From: Lawsonibacter sp.
GTDB lineage: Bacteria; Bacillota; Clostridia; Oscillospirales; Oscillospiraceae
Assembly (NCBI GenBank): GCA_022798855.1
Contig: JAAWNI010000266.1
Coordinates: 1-20,955, forward strand
Length of the DNA: 20,955 nt
Direction of reading: 5' to 3'
A program made the translations under genes and the position numbers. The notes below the pieces were generated by a model. It searched no databases. It was not told where the DNA came from and was given only the letters and a program-made list of their open reading frames with translations. Positions 16,661-20,955 of the stretch are shown in pieces; within the stretch, counting starts at the first letter, position 1, and each line of letters opens with the position of its first letter.

Positions 16661-17319
16661 CCGACCACCTCCCCGCTGTCCCGGGCGGGGACGGCCAGCA
16701 CACCGTCCCGAAGCACCGCCCGGAAAAAGAGCGGTACGATGTTTTCGGGGTCGGAGTAGTCCAGGTCCCAGAGCATATAACCCAGGTCCCGCATCCCTTT
16801 CAGCTCCTCCGGACAGGGCGGAGGAGTTTCGCGGGCTTTGAAGTGAGCCGGAAATTCCCGGCATCCAAAATAGGGCTGGCTGTAAAACTGCCCCCGCTTG
16901 ATCCGCCGCTTGACGATGTCCTGGAATTTTCCATCGTTATCGCTGGCTGATGCCTGATCGGTCATGTCGAAATGGGCGTCGATGACATAGTGCACATCCC
17001 GCAGCAGCATGGAAGCCCGCTGCTGAATGTCCTGGGAAGTAACGAGATACAATTCCCCTTTCCCGCGCTCCATCACCGTCCGGGCTGACCGGGCGCTGGC
17101 GGTGGACTTTACCTCATTGCGCCGCAGATTGGTGAAGCGGATGGGGGCGCAGATGTGGATGCGGTCTATAACCCAGCGCAGGCCAGGGTGCCAGTAAATG
17201 CTTTCCAGCAGCCCCCGGGCGGCGGAGGGCGTCATCACATCGTAGCTGACGCGTTCCGTCTTCAGCTCCGGCCTGGTGAAGCAGGCATAGTCTCCCCAGA
17301 CCTCTAACGAGATCGGCAT
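16657..17319 (-). CDS. cas5c: crRNA-processing endoribonuclease / Cascade subunit Cas5c (Csd5)
   Basis: 220 residues. In type I-C, which lacks Cas6, Cas5c cuts the repeat hairpin and stays on the 11-nt 5' handle. Family features: MPISLEVWGDYACFTRPELK at the start, YDVMTPSAARGLLESIYWHP (26-45), and DVHYVIDAHF (108-117), the region that carries the active-site His in homologues. The ATG at 17319 has an AAAGGAG 8 nt upstream; the longer frame from 17388 lies in the leader and lacks a ribosome binding site. It is the first gene of the cas5c-cas2 operon and has a 200-nt leader containing an upstream ORF. It is separated from cas3 by a regulatory gap of 570 bp. Confidence 0.95.
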   Translation of the reverse strand: MPISLEVWGDYACFTRPELKTERVSYDVMTPSAARGLLESIYWHPGLRWVIDRIHICAPIRFTNLRRNEVKSTASARSARTVMERGKGELYLVTSQDIQQRASMLLRDVHYVIDAHFDMTDQASASDNDGKFQDIVKRRIKRGQFYSQPYFGCREFPAHFKARETPPPCPEELKGMRDLGYMLWDLDYSDPENIVPLFFRAVLRDGVLAVPARDSGEVVG

Positions 17320-17396
17320 GGCGTTCACTCCTTTCCTTAATCTGAATTTATAATAGCGCATAATCTGCCCTGTAAGCCGGACATTCAAAAGTCGGT

Positions 17397-17495
17397 TTAG
17401 GTAGTTTCATATTCCCGGCTGTTTACCGCGCCTGTGGTGGACGACAGTCCACCATGTGCTTGTAAGGCAGTCTTGCAACACCGGTAAAGCAGCAT
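17397..17495 (-). CDS. Upstream ORF (32 codons) in the cas operon leader
   Basis: Starts at ATG 17495, 6 nt after a strong GGAAGGAAGGG (17502-17512), and begins 25 nt into the predicted cas mRNA. The peptide begins MLLYRCCKTALQAHGG and ends SREYETT, with TAA at 17397-17399. It ends 77 nt before the cas5c start. A 20-bp palindrome lies within it. It has no recognised family. It could be a leader peptide that controls cas5c translation or transcription, a small toxic peptide, or fortuitous. The well-placed ribosome binding site favours real translation. Confidence 0.5.
   Translation of the reverse strand: MLLYRCCKTALQAHGGLSSTTGAVNSREYETT
17435..17454 (-). promoter_or_regulatory. 20-bp palindrome in the cas operon leader
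   Basis: TGGTGGAC (17435-17442) and GTCCACCA (17447-17454) are perfect 8-bp inverted arms around a 4-nt loop. In RNA it forms a stable hairpin within the upstream ORF; as DNA it could be an operator for a dimeric regulator. There is no T tract, so it is not a classic terminator. Confidence 0.6.
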
Positions 17496-17526
17496 TGAAA
17501 TCCCTTCCTTCCATGTAGTGATTGCT

Positions 17527-17555
17527 ATTATATACCACGAGCAGCCTAAAGTCAA
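17527..17555 (-). promoter_or_regulatory. Main promoter of the cas5c-cas2 operon
   Basis: On the minus strand: TTGACT (17550-17555), exactly 17 bp, then a perfect TATAAT (17527-17532). The predicted start is near 17520. This is the strongest promoter match on the minus strand of the window and leaves a leader of about 200 nt before cas5c. Confidence 0.85.
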
Positions 17556-17563
17556 TAAAGATA

Positions 17564-17584
17564 TTCAAAGATCATGTGTGGAAA
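17564..17584 (+). promoter_or_regulatory. Protospacer-like operator with TTC PAM next to the cas promoter
   Basis: TTC (17564-17566), the canonical type I-C PAM, is followed by AAAGATCATGTGTGGAAA (17567-17584). This matches 15 of the first 18 nt after the solo repeat at 17815-17826 (AAAGAACATGTTTGTAAA). Mismatches are at positions 6, 12 and 15; after position 18 the similarity ends. The PAM is 8 bp upstream of the cas -35 box. Such short, seed-weighted pairing would allow Cascade to bind but not Cas3 to cleave. Confidence 0.8.
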
Positions 17585-17603
17585 GAGATATAAAATTTTT
17601 TTG

Positions 17604-17631
17604 TTGAGATTTTAGGAAATTATGATATAAT
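17604..17631 (+). promoter_or_regulatory. Opposing promoter, pointing towards the crRNA-like RNA
   Basis: TTGAGA (17604-17609), a 16-bp spacer and TATAAT (17626-17631) on the plus strand. It is divergent from the cas promoter, with the protospacer-like site between them. It would transcribe through the repeat element into the solo CRISPR repeat 180 nt downstream. Confidence 0.5.
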
Positions 17632-17644
17632 TCACAAATGTCAC

Positions 17645-17672
17645 TAGGGCTTGTTTGAAACATGTCAATATG
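17645..17672 (-). repeat. Partial inverted copy of the dispersed element's end
   Basis: TAGG-CTTGTTTGAAACATG followed by AATATGC resembles the terminal 30 bp of copy C (20048-20077) on the same strand. It faces copy B at 17698-17809 in inverted orientation, so the pair could act as imperfect terminal inverted repeats of a 165-bp unit or be two nested insertions. Confidence 0.5.
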
Positions 17673-17697
17673 CCTAAGCGGCGGCCTTTTTTTCGCT

Positions 17698-17809
17698 ATA
17701 CTGCCCCAATTTTCTTGAAATACATCCAGTATTCCTTCGAAAAATTGTGTTTGTCTGGCGGAAAATTCCTCACCGTTGCGCAGATTTCCATTTTTCAAAC
17801 AGCGCCTAA
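17698..17809 (+). repeat. Dispersed ~110-bp element, copy B
   Basis: 112 bp from ATACTGCCCCAATTTT to CAAACAGCGCCTAA. It is the closest relative of copy A. It ends 5 bp before the solo CRISPR repeat, so it lies between the plus-strand promoter and the crRNA-like sequence. Confidence 0.85.
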
Positions 17810-17814
17810 AAAGT

Positions 17815-17883
17815 GTGGATTGAAATAAAGAACATGTTTGTAAAAGGCGCATTCCCCTAAAGTACTTTCATACTTTAGGGGAA
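17815..17883 (+). ncRNA. crRNA-like Cas-regulating RNA (CreR-type) with solo repeat handle
   Basis: GTGGATTGAAAT at 17815-17826 is identical to the last 12 nt of the CRISPR repeat in crRNA sense (13 of 14 if extended), that is, the entire 5' handle. The repeat's GC stem is absent upstream; only a weak GCGC/GTGT pairing is possible. The spacer-like part starts at 17827 and its first 18 nt pair with the site at 17567-17584 beside the cas promoter, PAM included. A 13-bp hairpin (17852-17883) closes the unit. Known CreR RNAs use a degenerate repeat plus a partly matching guide to bring Cascade to the cas promoter for autorepression. The 3' end and the transcription start are inferred. Confidence 0.72.
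17852..17883. terminator. Hairpin between cas3 and the crRNA-like RNA
   Basis: TTCCCCTAAAGTA (17852-17864) pairs perfectly with TACTTTAGGGGAA (17871-17883), a 13-bp stem with loop CTTTCA. It follows the cas3 stop (17890-17892) by 6 nt on the minus strand and ends the plus-strand RNA, so it probably serves as a shared convergent terminator. T tracts are weak on both sides. Confidence 0.65.
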
Positions 17884-17889
17884 CATTTA

Positions 17890-20019
17890 TTAGATAAATA
17901 GTCCTTTTCCTTCTTCCGCTGCCAGGGACAGCCCCTTGTCGCTGTCATACAGCGCCAGGTTGTCCAAAACCGCACTCCCATCCTCCAGCACCTCTAAATC
18001 ACCTGCCAGGTCCAGGGCTTCAAAGTGCTGCGGGTAAATGGAGACGCCATACTGGCCCAGCGCCCGGAACAGCGTCCTGCCGCGCTCGCCGGAGCGGAGC
18101 CGCCGGACCAGCTTCTCCCCTTCTCCCAGGGGGATGTATACTGTTCTGGTATCACTGTCGATCAGACGGAAGCACTCCGCGATTGTTCGGAAAGGCATAT
18201 AGTCCCGTTCCATCGCGGCGAGGATGCCTTTTTGATCCAGCTTCTCCGGGCCCTCCAGGCTCAGCAGCTCCTGGAAATAATACCGTATGGCCTCCGGGCT
18301 GTCCGGTTGGCCATAGAGGTCCAGCGCCGCACGCCCCGCGGCCACGGGGCGGTCAAACAGGGACGGAGGCGGGGCCTCCCCCTGAAAGATGGTGACGACG
18401 CTCTCCCCGGCGGGTCGTTTTCCCTCCCGGTTGCACCGGCCCGCCGCCTGGAGGATAGAATCCAGCCCCGCTTCTTCCCGAAACACCGCGGGGAAGTCCA
18501 CATCCACCCCGGCCTCGATCAGCGTGGTGGACGCCACCCGGCAGGGCAGGCCGTCCTTCAGCCGGGCCCGTATCTCCGCCAATACCGCCTTCCGGTGGGC
18601 GGGATACATGAGTGTGGACAGATGGAAGGCCCCTTCCGGGTCCAACAGGCTGTAAATCTTCTGCGCGCTCCTTCGGCTGTTGACAATACACAGCGCCTGC
18701 TTTTGTCCGTTGAGCTCCTCCCCCAGAGCCTCCCAGGACAGCTTTCCCTCCCGCCGGAAGGTGGCGCGCCGGAAAATCCCTTGGTGGAACACCTCCGATG
18801 GGCACAGCTCCACGGCGGGCTTGTCCGGCAGAAATTCCCGGAACACGCTGTCCAGCGCGGGCTGTGTGGCGGTACAGAGCACGGCGGACGCGCCGTAATT
18901 CTTTACCAGCTGGGCGATGGCAAAGACGCAGGGGCGCAGGTAAGGCATGGGCAGCATCTGCGCCTCGTCAAAAATAATAACGCTTTGGGCCAGATTGTGC
19001 AGCTTACGGCATTGGGAAGAGCGGTTGGCAAAGAGGGACTCAAAAAACTGCACCGCCGTGGACACCACCACCGGCATATCCCAGTTTTCGGTGGCTTTGG
19101 CCAGCCTGGCGTTCTCTGGCCTGGCCTCGTCCTCAATGTCGTACAGCACACCGGAGTGGTGCTCCAGCACATTTTCCTCCCCCAGGATATTCCGGAAGAC
19201 CTGGGCGTTTTGCTCGATGATGGAGGTATACGGGACCACATAGATAATCCGGCGCAGGCCATGGGTTCTGGCGTGGCGCAGGGCGAAGGCCAGAGACGCC
19301 GCTGTCTTGCCGCCCCCTGTGGGGATGGTAAGGGTGAACAGCCCAGGGGAGAGGGCCTCCCCTTGTTCCACGCAGCGCTCCAGCATCGCGCACCGTTCCC
19401 GGTTCAGCTCCGTTTTAGGCGGGAACCAGCCGGAGACATAAGATTGGAGTTTATCCTCCAGTACCTCCATCGGGCCCCCGCCGCCCCGGCCCTGTTCCTT
19501 CCCCGCCATAAAGGCCTCTGTGTCCAGAAAATCTGCGTCTACCAGACAAGAGTAAAGCATCCTGGTAAAAAACATTTCCTCCGGCTGGCTGGAAAACGCC
19601 GGCTGTGAAGCCGGGGGCAGACTGATTTCTTTCTGCCAGGCCTCATAAGGCGCCAGTCTCCCAAGAACGGCTTTCTGCATACGGCTGTGGAAGGTCTTGC
19701 CTTCCCAGTGGTCCCCCTGGCCTCCGCCGTCGGGCAGGCCGCCGTGATGCCCCGCGACGGCAAAGGCGGCACAGCCCTGGTTCAGCTTGGCACATTCCGC
19801 GGCCCCGGCGGTGGAGTGGTCAACCTTTGGCCCTCCGTTCAGCCGGCGCTGGAACGCGGCGGAATACTTTCCCAAGTCGTGGGCCAGCCCGGCAAGCCGC
19901 CCCTGATCCTCTGCACCAAAAGATGCGGCAAAGCCAGCGCACAGTTCAGCCGTCCCGTTCAAGTGCTCTGAGGCTGTCTGCTGCCGGCCATCCTGAGCAA
20001 TATGGGCAAGATAGTTCAT
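17890..20019 (-). CDS. cas3: CRISPR-associated nuclease-helicase Cas3
   Basis: 709 residues. The N-terminal HD nuclease has H19 (SEHLNG), H47-D48 (LAHDLGK), H68 (DHST), H91-H92 (GHHGG) and CLVDADFLD. The SF2 helicase follows: Walker A TIPTGGGKTAA with K238, DEAQ box 351-354, TAT 383-385, and motif VI QAAGRCNREG (524-533). All catalytic residues are present. Cascade recruits it to degrade target DNA. The start chosen is ATG 20019, 8 nt after GGGGGAGGG; the 27 codons upstream belong to the dispersed element. No strong consensus promoter is seen between the element end (20048) and the start, so it may depend on a weak promoter at the element's edge or on read-through from the methyltransferase gene. 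Confidence 0.97.
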   Translation of the reverse strand: MNYLAHIAQDGRQQTASEHLNGTAELCAGFAASFGAEDQGRLAGLAHDLGKYSAAFQRRLNGGPKVDHSTAGAAECAKLNQGCAAFAVAGHHGGLPDGGGQGDHWEGKTFHSRMQKAVLGRLAPYEAWQKEISLPPASQPAFSSQPEEMFFTRMLYSCLVDADFLDTEAFMAGKEQGRGGGGPMEVLEDKLQSYVSGWFPPKTELNRERCAMLERCVEQGEALSPGLFTLTIPTGGGKTAASLAFALRHARTHGLRRIIYVVPYTSIIEQNAQVFRNILGEENVLEHHSGVLYDIEDEARPENARLAKATENWDMPVVVSTAVQFFESLFANRSSQCRKLHNLAQSVIIFDEAQMLPMPYLRPCVFAIAQLVKNYGASAVLCTATQPALDSVFREFLPDKPAVELCPSEVFHQGIFRRATFRREGKLSWEALGEELNGQKQALCIVNSRRSAQKIYSLLDPEGAFHLSTLMYPAHRKAVLAEIRARLKDGLPCRVASTTLIEAGVDVDFPAVFREEAGLDSILQAAGRCNREGKRPAGESVVTIFQGEAPPPSLFDRPVAAGRAALDLYGQPDSPEAIRYYFQELLSLEGPEKLDQKGILAAMERDYMPFRTIAECFRLIDSDTRTVYIPLGEGEKLVRRLRSGERGRTLFRALGQYGVSIYPQHFEALDLAGDLEVLEDGSAVLDNLALYDSDKGLSLAAEEGKGLFI

Positions 20020-20047
20020 CAATAACCCTCCCCCTATAGCAGATAGA

Positions 20048-20154
20048 TTAGGCGCCGTTTGAAACATGGAAATGTGCACAATGGCGAGGAATTTTTTCAC
20101 CAGACAAACACAATTTTTCGCGGGAATCCTGGGTGGATTTCAGGTAAAATTGGG
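20048..20154 (-). repeat. Dispersed ~110-bp element, copy C
   Basis: Reads in minus orientation from CCCAATTTTACCTGAAAT to CATGTTTCAAACGGCGCCTAA. It overlaps the last codons of the methyltransferase gene (stop at 20140-20142) and ends 28 bp before the cas3 start. Confidence 0.85.
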
Positions 20155-20802
20155 TCGGACAGAGGATGGCTCAGCCGGTCCAGCCTTTCGGGCGGCGATG
20201 AACAGATTAGGCGGCGCGGGAAAGAGGTTTTCCTGCGCCAGCACATGAAAGCCGCTTTGGGCTATTTTCCGCGCCAAACTTTTCTGTGTAAAAAACGCCA
20301 CATAAGGCATTGCGCCGGTGTGGCTTTTCACAAATTTCTTGATTCCTGCTTTGGTCGGCCATCCGCCCAGGCAGTTGGTGGCGGACAGAAAGACTCCACC
20401 TGGCCGGAGCAGCTCATGGATGCGGGACAGGGCTCCCGGCAGATCGGGGAGGTAGCACAGCACATTAAAGGCGGCGGCCACATCGAAGGAGCCCGCTTTC
20501 AGGCAGGGGTCAAACAGGCCGGTATTTGTGATCTCAACATTGGGGAGCCCGGCGGCCTTTTTTCTTGCGATTTCCACCATCCGTGGAGAGATGTCAATTC
20601 CCCGGACGGAGGACACATAGGGGGCCAGGCGCAGGGTCGCCAGTCCGGTCCCACAGGCGAAGTCCAACAGACGGTCCCCCGGCCTCAGATAGTCCGCCGC
20701 CCGCTGGACAGTCAAATCGTAGGCCTTGGCGTAAATGCTCCCGGAGGTGGCGTCGTAATCACGGGCGCGCATATCCCAGAACTCTTTCGGCTGATTTAAC
20801 AT
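20140..20802 (-). CDS. Class I SAM-dependent methyltransferase
   Basis: 220 residues with a Rossmann methyltransferase core. Motif I is LLDFACGTGLATLRLAP (45-61), the acidic end of strand 2 is VRGIDISPRM (66-75), motif IV is FDVAAAFNVLCYLPD (106-120), and post-motif is LLRPGGVFLSATN (131-143). It belongs to the UbiE/methyltransferase-11/25 type; the substrate (small molecule, lipid or other) cannot be inferred. ATG 20802 is chosen because GGGGGG lies just upstream and the longer frame (from 20913) enters repeat copy D. The last residues (VRPNFT-stop) are encoded by repeat copy C, so the original C-terminus may have been replaced. The next gene on the same strand is cas3, but a functional link is not implied. 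Confidence 0.85.
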   Translation of the reverse strand: MLNQPKEFWDMRARDYDATSGSIYAKAYDLTVQRAADYLRPGDRLLDFACGTGLATLRLAPYVSSVRGIDISPRMVEIARKKAAGLPNVEITNTGLFDPCLKAGSFDVAAAFNVLCYLPDLPGALSRIHELLRPGGVFLSATNCLGGWPTKAGIKKFVKSHTGAMPYVAFFTQKSLARKIAQSGFHVLAQENLFPAPPNLFIAARKAGPAEPSSVRPNFT

Positions 20803-20818
20803 GGCGCATCCCCCCAAC

Positions 20819-20922
20819 TTAGAACCTGTATTCATAATCGAAAATGCCGGATAGATGAGGAATTTTGCCGCCCTGCAAGGCAAAAAATCACAGGAATCCT
20901 TGGTGGATTTCAAGATTTTTTA
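20819..20922 (-). repeat. Dispersed element, divergent copy D
   Basis: Minus orientation. It shares GGAATCCT-GGTGGATTTCA (19 of 20) and GAGGAATTTT with copy C in the same order and spacing, and begins TTAGAACCTG where copy C has TTAGGCGCCG. The middle differs and contains TTTTGCC with GGCAAAA arms. It ends 16 bp before the methyltransferase start. A small hairpin, GCCGC-AAG-GCGGC (20925-20937), lies beyond it near the window edge. Confidence 0.65.
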
Positions 20923-20955
20923 ACGCCGCAAGGCGGCAAAAGGCCCGTCCAGACG

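Noticed and set aside
16661..16864. 68-codon extension of cas8c
   Set aside because: It overlaps cas5c coding sequence, is low-complexity Pro/Gly/Arg text, and the ATGA junction at 16657-16660 gives the normal start.
17494..17501. ATTGAAAT on the plus strand in the cas leader, as a second repeat fragment
   Set aside because: Only 8 nt match the repeat end and the following sequence shows no PAM-linked match to a nearby promoter; it is expected by chance.
17565..17852. 95-codon minus-strand open frame across the cas3-cas5c gap
   Set aside because: It is made of repeat copy B, the promoter region and part of the crRNA-like unit, with no ribosome binding site or family. The related frame near 20059 is likewise element-derived.
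18025..19608. Long open frames antisense to cas3 (18025-19608), cas8c and the cyclase (2064-3251)
   Set aside because: High-GC third positions keep the opposite strand free of stops; the products are Gly/Gln/His/Pro-rich with no motifs or ribosome binding sites.
20020..20100. 27-codon N-terminal extension of cas3
   Set aside because: It is encoded by the dispersed element and lacks a ribosome binding site; ATG 20019 has GGGGGAGGG at 8 nt and the family start.

Overview
The window looks like part of a GC-rich, Gram-positive, spore-former-type Clostridia chromosome (Oscillospirales-like, such as Flavonifractor, Oscillibacter or Lawsonibacter). This is inferred from codon use, AGGAGG ribosome binding sites, an AbrB/SpoVT-type fragment and clostridial-type Uma2 and SWIM remnants. 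No rRNA, tRNA or transposase was seen.

Layout. (1) 1-3917, plus strand: the end of a two-receiver hybrid signalling protein, then a MATE exporter translationally coupled to a CHASE2-class III adenylate cyclase. (2) 3918-7482: a gene graveyard of lower GC. It holds a truncated AbrB-like gene, a Uma2 nuclease remnant, a 34-codon SWIM-protein remnant, and a DUF4007 gene plus P-loop ATPase gene (an apparent older defence pair), both broken by discrete mutations. (3) 7483-11877: a type I-C CRISPR array of 66 identical 33-bp repeats and 65 spacers, transcribed on the minus strand. (4) 11878-20019, minus strand: leader, cas2, cas1, cas4, cas7c, cas8c (with an internal cas11c start), cas5c, a 570-bp regulatory island, and cas3. 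(5) 20048-20955: a SAM methyltransferase bracketed by copies of a dispersed repeat.

The main discovery is in the cas3-cas5c gap (17320-17889). On the strand opposite cas there is a solo fragment of the CRISPR repeat (17815-17826, the complete crRNA 5' handle). It is followed by a spacer-like sequence whose first 18 nt match 15 of 18 positions of a site next to the cas5c promoter. That site carries a TTC, the type I-C PAM. Two of the three mismatches are at positions 6 and 12, the bases that Cascade flips out. This is the architecture of a Cas-regulating crRNA-like RNA (CreR/CreA class): Cascade loaded with it would sit just upstream of the -35 box of cas5c-cas2 and repress its own operon. The same gap holds a strong cas promoter, an opposing promoter, a 200-nt cas leader with a 32-codon upstream ORF and a 20-bp palindrome, and one copy of a dispersed ~110-bp element that abuts the solo repeat.

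Together, Cas1-Cas2-Cas4 would add spacers at the leader end (right side of the array), Cas5c would process the transcript, Cas5c-Cas7c-Cas8c-Cas11c would form Cascade and Cas3 would degrade targets. All cas genes look intact. Spacer pairs 7/58 and 48/57 show repeated acquisition from the same or homologous targets.
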